A stretch of DNA of 35,354 bases from Welwitschia mirabilis (lineage: Eukaryota; Gnetophyta; Gnetopsida; Welwitschiales), in NCBI GenBank assembly GCA_051453625.1, contig JBOZIK010000001.1:119986099-120021452 (forward strand), in the 5' to 3' direction. Of this stretch, positions 1-10,296 are shown piece by piece. Under the pieces are notes generated by a model. The model was not told the DNA's origin. It did no database searches and was given only the letters and a program-made list of their open reading frames with translations. Numbering within the stretch: position 1 is the stretch's first letter; each line of letters starts with the position of its first letter. A program made the translations under genes and the position numbers.

Positions 1-49
1 GATGATAGGCTAGTTGTCTTTTAATCTAATGATGTCTATCATTAAGCAG

Positions 50-1481
50 GGGCCAAGCAGAGAAAGAGTTTAGAGTTGAGGTTGAAGCCATTGGAAGAGT
101 CAGGCACAAAAGTTTAGTGAGGTTACTTGGTTACTGTGCAGAAGGTGCACAAAGGTAACTGAGTTAATTCTGATGATGTGCTTGCTTAATATGCTAGTTT
201 TACGCTACATTTGGAGAGAAGTAATGGATATTTTCTCCTATTTCACTTGAACTTCTTGATACTTCTGTGCAGAATGCTTGTCTATGAATATGTGGACAAC
301 GGTAATTTGGATCAATGGCTTCATGGAGATGTTGGACCTTGGAGCCCTCTGACTTGGGAAGTAAGGATGAAGATTATCTTAGGAACAGCCAAGGGGTACA
401 GAAATCTTTTGATCCTTAACAACCAACACTTCACTTTGGTGAAAACTTAAAATGTGAATGTTGGTTTTTGAAATCCTAATAGAGCTTCATTAGTTTCATA
501 TCACTGTGTCAAATTTGCATTCACAGATTGGCATATCTCCATGAGGGCTTGGAACCAAAAGTTGTTCACCGAGATGTTAAATCAAGTAATATATTACTGG
601 ATAGCCAGTGGAATCCCAAGGTTTCAGACTTTGGGCTTGCAAAACTTATAGCTCCTGACAATAGCTATGTGACAACTCGTGTCATGGGAACATTTGGGTT
701 AGTCTTTTCTATCCACCTAATCTGAACAAATTCTTTGTGCAGTATTTTTGGTTTAAACTTTAAATAACTGTGTCCACCAAGACAAGATACATACAGTTTT
801 TCTATTTTCTGCAGATATGTAGCACCTGAGTATGCAAGCACAGGAATGCTTAATGAGAGAAGTGATATTTACAGTTTCGGTGTACTTATCATGGAAACAA
901 TCACTGGCAGAAGCCCAGTTGACTATAGCCGCCCTCCAGAGGAGGTTGGACTTGAGAATCTTTTGTCATTTTTCTAGTGATTTATTTCAGAGACATTATC
1001 TTACGTTGTTGAAACTTCATCAGGTCAATTTGGTTGAGTGGGTGAAAACATTGGTAGGAGACAAGCGAGCTGGGGATGTAGTTGACCCAAAAATTGAATT
1101 AAAACCATCCTCTCGGGCATTGAAGCGAGCACTATTGGTTGCTCTTCGATGTGTCGACCCAGATGCACAGAGGAGGCCAAAGATGGGCCGTGTCATACAT
1201 ATGCTTGAAGCAGATGAATTACCTTTCCGTGAAGTAATCTATCATCTTTTACAAATACTTTGTTATCAGCTTCCTCTTAATTCAGACAACCCAATTTTGA
1301 TTGTGTAAAGTTGAATTTCCAACAGAATCGCAGGATGACTAAAGAATCTGACAGATATCAGGGTGGAGCTCTACGAGAGAAAAGAACAACGAGTCAAAGA
1401 GAGGATGTTTCAGATTTGGGATATAATAGCAGCAATGTTCACCTAAGGCCAAGATTGAGGCAAACAAGTGATAATGAGTAA
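50..1481 (+). CDS. Receptor-like Ser/Thr protein kinase (RLCK-V type), 5'-truncated by window edge
   Basis: Six exons: 50-154, 273-395, 527-697, 815-944, 1024-1233 and 1326-1481, all with GT..AG borders and a continuous reading frame, stop TAA at 1479-1481. The visible 297 residues begin [20 protein letters not shown] and carry the catalytic loop HRDVKSSN (exon 3), the Mg-binding DFGLAKL, the [10 protein letters not shown] segment (exon 4) and the [15 protein letters not shown] end of the kinase fold (exon 5). The last exon adds a polar tail starting NRRMTKESD. Sequence and exon pattern match the Arabidopsis At1g01540/At4g01330/At5g18500 group, membrane-anchored proteins of about 450-510 residues with a short extracellular part. 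The transmembrane segment, glycine-rich loop and ATP-binding Lys lie upstream of base 1. All visible catalytic residues are intact, so this is probably the functional copy; a broken copy lies at 23513-24724. Expression, ligand and substrate are unknown. Confidence 0.9.
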
Positions 1482-2049
1482 AAGCACAGCTAATCTTCAA
1501 TGGATTCTACCGATGGCCACATCTCCAAGTGTTTGACCATTTTGCTACTAATAAGGTTTAAGAACAGGATAGTGGAAAAAGTGAAGACCCACAAATCATG
1601 TTCATGATAATACGCATTGTGTTTTGGAGCCCAGGATACATTTGAACTAAAAGGGAACCTGGTCTGATTTATTGCTAATTTGAACTGTTGTTTCCCAATC
1701 TTTTATTGGATTATACTAAACAAGGAATACCTCTTGATGTCCCTTAATGTGCATACTATTCTACACACAAGAACTGTAAGGACATAATAATGGTATTAAG
1801 ACTAAGGTATTTAATTGAGACTATATCGTTTATAGGAAAAGCATGTTGTAGACCTTTTCCTTATACTGTTTGTTTATGATTCATTCTTTTACTTGCATCT
1901 GAGATGGATCAAGTTTCATTGCTATCAATTCAAACATAAGTCATCTTGTCTCCTTTATGTTATTCGAGTCTCTGTTATTTTCTTCAATTTGATACCTCTT
2001 GAAACTCTTCAATTTGCAAAATTTTTTGATTTAAAAAACACTGAAGCAG
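1482..2049. other. 3' UTR and downstream spacer of the kinase gene
   Basis: No coding sequence recognised. The first part is presumably the kinase 3' UTR; no canonical AATAAA is seen in the first 300 bases. The short + strand frame at 1893-2081 has no recognisable domain, and the equivalent stretch in copy 2 (25058-25306) reads differently, so it is not treated as a gene. Confidence 0.5.
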
Positions 2050-2526
2050 ACCAAGATCTACAACATGTCTCCCATAAATGACTCTCCTGGCTATCTTCTT
2101 TCCTGGAAATGTTCTGCTGATGGCCAGTACTTACCCATGTTTCCTCATCCTTATGGGAGACCAATGATGGATGAAATAAGATCAGCAATGATTTTCATTT
2201 TCTTGTCAAACCACCTGTGGTGAAGGTGGAAGAAGCAGCATCAAATTTTGCATTTGGATAAAATAACCTAGTGACAAGGGGATAGCAAGTGCCTTGAACA
2301 TTAAGAAAATAAACCCAGTCTATCTCTCCAAGAAGATGTTGGACACTTCTGACACTTAAAAACTAAAGAGGTTCATAGATTCTCTTCAATGCAATTGGAC
2401 TGGTCTCAAAAATATCTTCGAAATGCTCAATGTGTTCATTAGACATCCCAATGAAAAGGTAAGATGTTTGTGAACAATTTCCTTTGTCTTTGACCCAGAG
2501 CTTTCACATTTTGCCTTGGAGTCCAT
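2050..2526 (-). pseudogene. Unidentified minus-strand ORF, transposon-associated type, broken
   Basis: Reading leftward from ATG 2526-2524, the product starts MDSKAKCESS, then a Lys-rich stretch. After a frameshift it continues in another frame as SVQHLLGEIDWVYFLNVQG and LVTRLFYPNAKFDAASS, until TGA near 2205 and a further frame change. The duplicate at 25310-25770 keeps a longer open stretch with the same phrases, which supports a once-real protein. The W-x-x-F-L-N...LF-Y pattern resembles the plant transposon-linked domain often labelled Transposase_32; this is my recollection of the family, not a search result. It lies downstream (on its strand) of the RNase H of the neighbouring copia element. 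It could be an extra ORF of that element or an unrelated element fragment. Confidence 0.4.
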
Positions 2527-2672
2527 GGAGGCACTTAAGGACGCAAGGAGGATAATAAAAAATGAAGTTGAAGAGAGAAAAGAACCCCAAGAAGATTTAA
2601 ATAGAAAGGAGGGAGAGGAGGTAGAAAACAATATGATTTGAAGAGACACATTAGACTTGAAATGCACACCCA

Positions 2673-2680
2673 ATTTATAG
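2673..2680 (-). promoter_or_regulatory. TATA box ahead of the minus-strand ORF or within an LTR
   Basis: The minus strand reads GGCCTATAAATTGGGTG, with TATAAATT at 2680-2673, about 147 bases upstream of the ATG at 2526. The motif is preserved in copy 2 (near 25920-25927), at the same distance from its ATG. The spacing fits either a promoter for the ORF or the U3/R border of a copia LTR. Confidence 0.45.
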
Positions 2681-2689
2681 GCCTAGGGA

Positions 2690-2990
2690 AATTTAAAAAA
2701 AATTTAAACTCGGTGATCTTGGCACAGTCTCCCATTTGTGGGGATAACCAAAGAATTCATTCGGTCCACCTAGCAGATGGGTATTAAAAGAATTTAATAG
2801 ACTAAGTAAAAGTTGGTTGACCTTGATTTAGACTCACTTTAATTAACGAGAAAAGGAAAAAAAAATTGTTCAAGATTTGGACTTGGTCAACCTTAAGTTA
2901 GATTTGGTCGACCTAACTATTTGCAGTTTTGATCGAATCTTTTAGTCTAATTTTACTAGACAAAACTTTAGAGACCCCAAAGGAATATTG
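2690..2990 (-). repeat. Possible remnant of the copia 3' LTR (U3)
   Basis: This non-coding stretch follows the RNase H end of the minus-strand copia element and precedes the TATA box. It contains repeated GGTCGACC/GGTTGACC-type words. Its position suggests U3. No matching 5' LTR was found right of 7340 and the ends are not defined, so this is a positional inference only. Confidence 0.3.
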
Positions 2991-3089
2991 ACAATAGATT
3001 TGGAGTATGCTGCAACAAAACCTTATTGTTTGGTCCACCTTGCTTCTCTTACTTGTGATTCTAACTTTGTCCCCAAAAAATATCTTAAA

Positions 3090-3620
3090 GTTTCAAATCT
3101 ATCAAAGGACAGAGGTATTGTAAATATATGAGCTAAATGGTCTCGAGTAGCAATATACTATAATGTGGTTACCTTTTGTTCTACAAGCTCGCGAATGAGG
3201 TGAATACCTGATTTTAATATGTTTTGTCCTTGAATGTTGTACAGAATTGTGTGCTATTTGGGTAGCACTTGAATTATCATACAAGATTGATATTTTTGAG
3301 TGTTGCAGTCCATAGTCCCTTAATGTATCTTTCATCCAAATTATTTAAGTAGTATAATTCCTATTATAATGTATTCGACTTCTATTATTGACATAGTAAC
3401 TAAGTGTTGACCAAGTGGTTAGGCATTATCCAAGAAAGAAACAACCTTTGCTTGTAGTTTTTTGATCATCCTTGCAACTAACCTAAAGTACATCACTATA
3501 AGAAAGCAAATCTAATCTAGTATTATTTGCATACCAAAAGCCACAATCAACAGTACTTTTACATATCTGAGTATTTTCTTCATTGTCATTAGATGATTCT
3601 CTTATGGTCTGCTTTGATAT
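3090..3620 (-). pseudogene. Copia RNase H fragment
   Basis: The minus strand reads LLSYSDVL then TTSKGCFFLG, and later ILYDNSSATQIAHNSVQHS followed by RTKHIKIR, which are the usual copia RNase H blocks (canonical end: YDN-S-A--I--NPV-H-RTKHI). Frame changes occur after RTKHIKIR and around 3330-3420. The matching part of copy 2 is 26335-26855. Confidence 0.8.
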
Positions 3621-3883
3621 CTGGCGTACAAACTAACACTAAAGCAATGTTAGATTTATGAGCTATTAGATAGAGGAGGGTTTCAATGATGCAATAGTAC
3701 ATTCATTGGTCCATGTGTTTTTCCAATTTATCTTCATCAATCTTTAGATTTGTTGCCATAAGAGTACTGATAGATTTTGCATTGTCTAGTCTAAATGTCT
3801 TGATGTGATCACATCAGTATTTGCCTTAGCTAATAAATATTCCATTCTCTCTCTCTAATTTAAAGATTAAGGACTAGGTTTAC

Positions 3884-4015
3884 NNNNNNNNNNNNNNNNN
3901 NNNNNNNNNNNNNNNNNNNNNNNNNNNNNNNNNNNNNNNNNNNNNNNNNNNNNNNNNNNNNNNNNNNNNNNNNNNNNNNNNNNNNNNNNNNNNNNNNNNN
4001 NNNNNNNNNNNNNNN
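3884..4015. other. Assembly gap, 132 N
   Basis: The gap falls inside the copia reverse transcriptase region, between RT text ending ENMDRTSS and the downstream RNase H connection. No duplicated flanks are seen. Confidence 0.98.
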
Positions 4016-4460
4016 TTTTCTAGATGATGTCCTATCCATGTTTTCTCTAGAAAAACCATTTTTAAGCAAGAACATTGACATCATCATACCCGGCCCTTGT
4101 AGCCTGCTTCAACCCATAAAGAGCCTTATGTAGTTTGTAAACATGGGCTAGGAAATGAGGGTCAATAAATCCTTTGGGTTAACTAACATAAACTTCTTCT
4201 CCATGATACCATTCAAAAAGGTGCTTTTAACATCCATTTGAAAGACTTTAACTCCATTGTAATAGGCAAATGCAAGAAACATATGAATGGATTATAATCG
4301 TGCTACAAGAGCAAAGGTTTCTCCACAATGAATTCCTTCAATTTGTGAATATTCTTAAGCTATAAAATGAGCTTTATTTTTTGTTACAACATTTTTCTTA
4401 TTTACTTTATTTCTGAAAATCCATTTAGTATCAATAATGTTTTTGTTTAAAGGTTTGGGA
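4016..4460 (-). pseudogene. Copia reverse transcriptase fragment
   Basis: Reading leftward: TKWIFRNKVN, then KNKAHFIA*EYSQIEGIHCG, ETFALVARL, VKVFQMDVKSTFLNGIMEKK and [11 protein letters not shown]. These correspond in order to the first half of copia RT (canonical TKWVFRNK, ARLVAQGY, ETFAPVARLEAIR, QMDVKSAFLNG, FL-ENGFSRG). Stops interrupt it, and the YVDD region falls in or beyond the gap at 3884-4015. It is absent from copy 2 because of the internal deletion. Confidence 0.85.
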
Positions 4461-4869
4461 ACTAAAGTCCATTCCTGATTTCTGTTGAATTGTTCTAGTT
4501 ATTCTTGCATTGCCATTATCTAGTAAGAATCTACCTATGCTTTTTTAAAAGACTTTGGTTCCACTTGTGATATATAGGACACATGCACACTGAATTTTTT
4601 AGGAAACGTTTTGTAAGAACCCTTTGTTCAACACTCCAATGACTTAAGTCCAGAGGATGATCCTTGGGATCTTTGACTGCTATTGAAGGTTTTGACTTTA
4701 AATAAACCTTCCCATAACAAAAGTTCAAGGGAACTAAGTCTGCACATTTGTTAGAAATGTTAGTTTTTCAAGATCATCATGAATCCTAACATTAATAGAT
4801 TCTTGAACATGCATATTTCTTTTATTGAAAACTCTATATGCTTTAGAGGAAGAGGAGTAACCCAAGAAT

Positions 4870-6000
4870 ACACGTTCATCAGATTTGGAATCAAACTTGG
4901 CCAGATTTTATCTATCTTTTAATATAAAACACTTGCTATCAAACATTTTAAAATAAGCTATATTGGATTTTCTACCTTTCTAGAGTTGATAAGGAGTATT
5001 GCCTATTCTAGGCCCCAAGTATACTCTATTGATAATGTGACATTCTGTGTTAATAGATTTTGCCCAAAACTTCTTTTGACACATCCTTATCATTTAATGT
5101 TACTCTTGTCATGTCCAATACTACCTGCTCTTTCTTTCACTAACCACATTTTGTTGAGGGGTCTTGGGTGTTGACAATTTATGCTCAATTTCAAAGTTAG
5201 TGCAATATGATTCGAACATAACGTTATCAGATTTTCCACCATGGTCACTTCAAATTTGTATAATTACATGCTCTTTTTCATTTGCAATTTTTTACAAATC
5301 TTGATAAGAGCATCGTAGGCATATGATTTTGCATGAAGAAATGACACCCAAGTAAACCTTGAAGAATCGTCTACCATATCAAGAAAGTAACGCTTATCTA
5401 ATAGAGTTGTTGTCTGAATGGGTTCCACTAAGTCCATATGTATTAATTCCAGAGGTATTTTGGTGGTAATCACATTTTTGGCTTTTTGAGAGGATCTGAC
5501 CTATTTTCTCTTTTGATAAGCATCATAGAATTTTTGATTAGTAAAAGAGATTTTAGGAAGATCACTTACATACTCACCATTTGAGATCCTCTTTACATGT
5601 TCAAAAATTGGATGGCCCAATCTTTGATGCCATAGAATATCATCTTGTATCTGAGATGTCATACATTTTGTCTCAATATATTAGGAGATGTAATAGATAT
5701 TATCTACCCTTTTTGCTTCAAGAATAACTAGATCTGTTAGGCCATGCCTTATAATACATTTGTTAGCATCAAAAGAAACTCTATGTCCTCTATCACATAT
5801 TTGACTAACACTTAACAAGTTATGCTTTAAGCCATTAACATAAAGGACATTGTTAAGTTTTAGTTACTTCCATTGATGCAACCAATATCTTTTCATTATC
5901 ACCAAAAGTTACCTCCTCATCGTTGTAACCTTGAAGATAGATGAAACTAGACTCATCACCTATCATATGCTTTGAGTGCCCACTATTAAGATACCAACAT
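4870..6000 (-). pseudogene. Copia protease, GAG-pre-integrase and integrase fragment
   Basis: From 6000 leftward the frame reads WYLNSGHSKHMIGD, the copia protease region, with Asn in place of the catalytic Asp. It continues LNNVLYVNGLKHNLLSVSQI and DILWHQRLGHPIFEHVKRI, the GAG-pre-integrase zinc region. The integrase core begins PLELIHMDLVEPIQTTTLLD and continues YFLDMVDDSSRFTWVSFLHA (best open part 5264-5473). The order and wording are typical of SIRE-type elements. Several stops are present. Copy 2 keeps only the protease end, where the Asp is still present (YLDS). Confidence 0.85.
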
Positions 6001-7340
6001 TATTCATAGGATACTTTAAGAGATATTTGAATAATAAAACCCTTTTCTAAAGTTTTTGATACCCACATGGTAAATTTACCTTTTTGCATATTAGTACTAG
6101 ATCTTGGAAGAAATCTGTAATGTTTATTCATAAAGGAGTTACACCTTTTCTTATGGAACATGTAATCAATTTTAGAGAGTCTCTTTTTGTTGCAAAAATG
6201 ACATGTGATCTTAGAAAGAACTTTTTCATTACTATTGCTAGCAAAACATCCAATTGGATAGGCTTGATTGGAAAAAAGCTTTAGAGTATTATAACCAGTA
6301 TCAGTTTTGTCACAGATTATTCTTTTGTTTACAAGAAACTTTTTTAAATTCTCTTTTCCTGTAGTAAATTTTTCAATGGCTGTGGTTGTCTCCTCAAGAT
6401 TTTTTTTCAAGTTCCTAATTTTAACATCTTTTTGTTATAATTTCTTGATCAAATTTTGATTTTCCTTAAAAAGAAAGTTTACTCATAATTCTAAATTTTG
6501 ACATTCTTGTTGTAATTCCATTTGGATATCATTCAGATCATCATCAATATTTTTAAGAACATTATTAAAATCAATAGTACATGCCTCTTCATTTGGCGAA
6601 ATGAAATCCATTAGACATAATTTATGATAACTAGGTTTCAAGCTACCAGGTCCTTCACTTTCACTTTCATCGTTGTCATCGTCGCAAATAACTGATAGAA
6701 CCTTCTTGCCTTTTCTCTTTTCTTCCCTTCTATTTTTTCTTTTCATCTCTTTATTTCATAGAACTTCTAGAGTGGTTTGAATCATTCCTTTTTTTCATCA
6801 GCCTTTTTAGCTTTCTAGCTAAAGGGGGCTACCTCATCATCAGTGTCTAAGTCTTAATCTAAGCATTCTTTGACTTTAGGGATTTCTTGAGTTGCTACCA
6901 ATGCTATGCTATTCTTTTTGATTTTACCAAGTTAGAGTTCAAAAGAATGGAGATTTCCTTGAAGTTCATCTAGCCTTGTGTTATTCAAGTCTTCTCTTTC
7001 TTCAATGGCTATGAATATTGACCTAAACCTCTTAGGTAGAGATCTTTAAGCTTTCCTTACTTGACTCTTCCACCTATTTATCTAGGGCACATAGGGAATT
7101 TACAATATCAACTAATTTTGCAAAGAAGTTATTAATACCTTCATCTTCTTCATGAGTAGTCTCAAATGTATCCCTAGCTTCTTTGGTAGTAGTGTAGTTC
7201 ACTATCCTCTTGAAGTCTTTTAGACCCACAACACAAAAAATGGCATTTAAACTTTGAGGTTATAATTTGCTTCATGTTTATCCATGGTATTCCACTTGTC
7301 CTTACTCTTCCGAGAGATAATCCTCGAGTTTGGATTAGTG
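6001..7340 (-). pseudogene. Copia gag fragment (UBN2-like) with degenerate zinc knuckle
   Basis: The right end gives KDKWNTMDKHEANYN, then FKRIVNYTTTKEARDTFETT and NNFFAKLVDIVNSLCALDK, the pattern of the UBN2 gag domain of plant copia elements. Around 6483-6746 lies a basic then acidic stretch (KRKNRREEKRKGKK..DDDNDESESEG). At 6000-6410 a coiled-coil-like region precedes CHFCNKKRLSKIDY, a zinc knuckle that lacks its His and last Cys. A 26-bp direct repeat (7297-7322 and 7381-7406, one mismatch) lies at the start of gag. Multiple frame changes make it non-functional. Confidence 0.75.
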
Positions 7341-7406
7341 ATGTTTAGGAGTGAGTATCCTTATTTAATAGAATCCTAAATGTCCTTACTCTTTCGAGAG
7401 ATAATC
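7297..7406. repeat. Short direct repeat, 26 bp, period 84
   Basis: The word starting TGTCCTTACTCTT and ending GAGAGATAATC occurs at 7297-7322 and 7381-7406 with one mismatch. The DNA between the copies is not itself repeated. It may be a footprint of a local duplication or template switch. Confidence 0.7.
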
Positions 7407-7916
7407 ACTTTTGTGTTATCTTTGTATCTAAGGGATCTGCATTTCTTTTTGTCCTTTATAAATTACATTGGACCAATGCTTAAGTTGAGGTTTTGTATTG
7501 TTAGGTTAAGATTGTTGATGTTGAGGTATTTAATACCTCAAAACAACAAATTTCAAAGACTAGAATGTTATGTTTGTATTTTTCAAGTACATCGTGAGGG
7601 GATTAAAGTAGGTTTTTGAATATTAGAAGTTCCTTTTTAAATACTCCAAATTAGTGGCAGTGGTAGCATTACAAGACATTGAAGGCTAGTACTGTTAAAA
7701 AACTTCATGCCTAAGGATAGTATTAAAAACTTAGACATTAAAGTTTTATGTAGGAAAGATTCTAAATTTTCTTGATTAGTCAATATAATTTTTATGTGTT
7801 GTAAATCTACCTTTCATATATTTCTTTTGTTGGATTTACTTAAATCTTTCATTGTGTTAACTCTACATTGTTTTCATATCAAAGTTCTCTTTATAGTATG
7901 CACTATATTGTGTTAA
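7407..7916. other. Non-coding spacer
   Basis: No gene recognised. It holds a 21-base near-perfect palindrome at 7521-7541 (10-base arms, TTGAGGTATT and its complement, around one T). No LTR matching 2690-2990 was found. Confidence 0.5.
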
Positions 7917-8095
7917 GGCTTCTAGAAGAAATGACTTGTACAAAGCCTACTATCGNNNNNNNNNNNNNNNNNNNNNNNNNNNNNNNNNNNNNNNNNNNNN
8001 NNNNNNNNNNNNNNNNNNNNNNNNNNNNNNNNNNNNNNNNNNNNNNNNNNNNNNNGGCTCCTAGAAGAAATGACTTATACAAAGCCTACTATCGT
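7917..8095. repeat. 100-N gap (7956-8055) with overlapping flanks
   Basis: About 39 bases before the gap (GCTTCTAGAAGAAATGACTT...) recur right after it with three differences, ending in CTACTATCG on both sides. The simplest reading is an unmerged contig overlap joined by a placeholder gap, not a real tandem duplication. Confidence 0.75.
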
Positions 8096-9799
8096 ACAAA
8101 TATGCTTAAGCAACAAGTTTAGATGAAAACATGAGGTGAGATGTGAGCAATCAAAAAAGAGGCTAATCATCAGCAAAAAGAGAACCCATGAAAAACACTT
8201 TTAACGTGTGGTAATGAGTATGTATTGATTAAGCTAACAAAATTAATATATACAAATGGACTAAGTTATTTTCAAGAACTCTTACACATACAATTACAAT
8301 TATTACATAAAACTTTATATAAACTATTAAATACAATTCAAGATTTAAGAATTAAGTAAGATAGTAACAAATATTTACAAAACCATTTTAACTTATTAAG
8401 TAGTTAGTTATTTAAATATTAGTTATTTGATCATTATTGTCACTAATAATAATGGGAGTTATGTGAAACGCTCAACAAGATTGATTTTACGAAAGTTAAA
8501 TAACATTGCTTAAATATTAAAATACCTCATTTTATCCTATTTAACACAAAAAAAAAACTGCGTTTGCCCCACATGGCTATGCATACAGAGCTTGTAGTGG
8601 CAAAAATTGCGAAAATCTGAAGAAAAGAAGTAGTAAGATTGTCTTGTTGACACAGAGACAGAGAGTTAATGTGGGGCACCTTGCTAAAGGGTTAGGTTGC
8701 ACTCAAAGGATTGCGCTTGATTATCATTCCTTATCTCCGTGATCCTTTGACTTCTTAGTTGATCAATTATTACAGGTATTATATTTCACGTATGATGTTT
8801 ATCATGTTTTATGTGTTCATCATGTTTCGTGTGCAGTCAATGCACCTTTTACTCGCTTGGCAGCTATTGCCAAATCACCATTCTTTGCTTTTTTTTTCAC
8901 AGGACACTAGAGAAAGTGAGTTCAGAGAAAATTGGATCAGCTGAAATGAGGCTATACTTGACTTTCTTCTACTTCAATTATCATCAGTTATTCGTTTACA
9001 GGAATTTTGGGTTCAGAATCAGGATTTATAAAATGTATGAGAAGCATTTTCATGAGCTGAATATGTGATCTTTATGCTGCAATGTACCAATAATCGAGGC
9101 AATGGTCTTGTTATTGCAATAGGAAAATGACCATTTCAAAGTGTTATATCATAAGCAACTTTATTTTAATGATTTTGGGGATGGTGTTGCTCATTGTTGC
9201 ACCTAAAATTAGTTTCAACTGTCAAGGGTGAAATTGGTAGACTTACATTTGAAGTGATTGTTATCAACACTCATTTGCTTCTTCCTCACAATTGTAGTTA
9301 CTTTCTTATTCGACTATCTTCCTTTTTTTTTCTATTTTGGGTTATAGCTTTTACTATGATTGAACTTTGGAATTCTTGTTATTGTAACTATGATGCCGTT
9401 TTTGTTTGAGACTACGGAGAAGAGCCACAGTCATGAATCTGTGTAACATATGAAATGCTAATATTGTCTCTACCCTCTAGGTAGGTAATCATATAAAAAC
9501 TAAAACTGAAATCAATCCATCATTGAATATCTTCTTTGCAGATACTTTGGTCGTGTCTACATCCTCTCTTTTGCATCTGTGACAAAGAAATCACATGTAA
9601 TAATTTAGCATCCTACTCAAATTATCCAACTTCCCTTATAAGATACACGACATGAACCATATTTTTCTATAGTTTTATTTGCAAGCCACTGATCTTGCAG
9701 TTTGCAATAAGAGTTAATTGAAAAGAATGAATTTTGAAGTTCTTATTCAATTACATTTATTTCCATGCATCCAGATTTAGCTATATGCTTTCTTATCCA
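8096..9799. other. Spacer with no recognised gene; possible exon-like patch 8560-9070
   Basis: 8096-8550 is AT-rich and featureless. 8560-9070 is less AT-rich and contains splice-like signals: acceptor-like TTTTTTTTCACAG before 8904, GTGTGCAG near 8836 and TTTACAG near 9001. The open frames here are at most 85 residues and match nothing I know. It could be part of a host transcript or an old element. 9080-9799 shows nothing. Confidence 0.3.
9795..9799. repeat. Target-site duplication, left copy (ATCCA)
   Basis: ATCCA directly precedes the TGTT end of the left LTR and is matched by ATCCA at 12007-12011 directly after the right LTR. Confidence 0.85.
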
Positions 9800-10161
9800 T
9801 GTTAAAAATAAAAGAGCCAAACCTAAATAGAAAAAGGATTCATGCAAAGGGAGTCATGTGAAGGAAGTCCTGCAAAGGGAGTTCCATAAAGGAAGCCCAG
9901 CCTTATTTGATGTGACTAGAGAGCATTTTATAGGCATACAAAGGACATAACTGTTTTTCTTCTTTTTGTAACAGATCCACTAACTCCACTAACTTAATAA
10001 CCATTTCTCTTCTTTTCAGTAACTAACCCACTAACTCTATTAACTCAATAACTGTTTTCTTTCTTTTCTGTAAGTGACCCACTAGCTCTGCTAACTTAAT
10101 AACTCTTTTCTATTTTCATGCCAACATTAAATTGTTGGCATTATCCAAAGAAAATTCCAAA
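9800..10161 (-). repeat. 3' LTR of the compact element
   Basis: It starts TGTTAAAAATAAAAGAGCC on the + strand and ends near 10161 beside the polypurine tract; its last bases differ slightly from the other LTR (TTCCAA versus TTCCAGCA). It contains three 51-base tandem units (9977-10027, 10028-10078, 10079 to about 10129), each opening CCACTA(A/G)CTC. A TATA motif on the minus strand lies at 9932-9926. Confidence 0.87.
9977..10129. repeat. Three 51-bp tandem repeats inside the LTR
   Basis: Units begin at 9977, 10028 and 10079, exactly 51 bases apart, each with CCACTA(A/G)CTC, TTAACT(T/C)AATAAC and a pyrimidine run. The same array is present in the other LTR, so it belongs to the element and predates this insertion. 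On the element's own strand it lies upstream of the TATA box, the usual place for U3 enhancer repeats. Confidence 0.85.
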
Positions 10162-10168
10162 CCCCCTT
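10162..10168 (-). promoter_or_regulatory. Polypurine tract of the compact element
   Basis: The minus strand reads AAGGGGG immediately before the 3' LTR. This is the expected position and composition for the primer of plus-strand DNA synthesis. Confidence 0.75.
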
Positions 10169-10296
10169 AATGACAACATTTTAATGATCCCCTTGATGTA
10201 TGCACTATTCAATTTCATGTCATACATCATTTACAAATCATATATTTTGAAAGGCCAATTATGTTCTCCCTCCAATTCTTAAAAGAGTTTTCCAAA

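Larger units (their letters stand above)
268..6291 (+). repeat. Segmental duplication, copy 1 (contains the intact kinase gene)
   Basis: Bases 268-6291 reappear in the same orientation at 23513-27335. The coordinate offset stays at 23,241-23,245 from 268 to about 3600, so net indels are small. Anchor pairs: kinase stop 1479/24722, minus-strand ORF start 2526/25770, and the end of homology GAGTATTA/GACTATTA at 6284/27328. Copy 1 holds 2.2 kb (about 3611-5823) missing from copy 2. The block includes part of a copia element, so the copying happened after that element inserted. Confidence 0.9.
2990..7340 (-). mobile_element. Ty1/copia retrotransposon, SIRE-like, degraded
   Basis: On the minus strand the order from right to left is gag, protease, integrase, reverse transcriptase, RNase H, which is the copia order. 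The long gag with an acidic and coiled-coil tail after the UBN2-like part points to the SIRE/Maximus group. All domains carry stops or frameshifts, the zinc knuckle is broken, and the protease active site reads LNSG instead of LDSG, so it cannot move by itself. Neither LTR can be defined. The left part (to 6291) is included in the large duplication. Confidence 0.85.
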
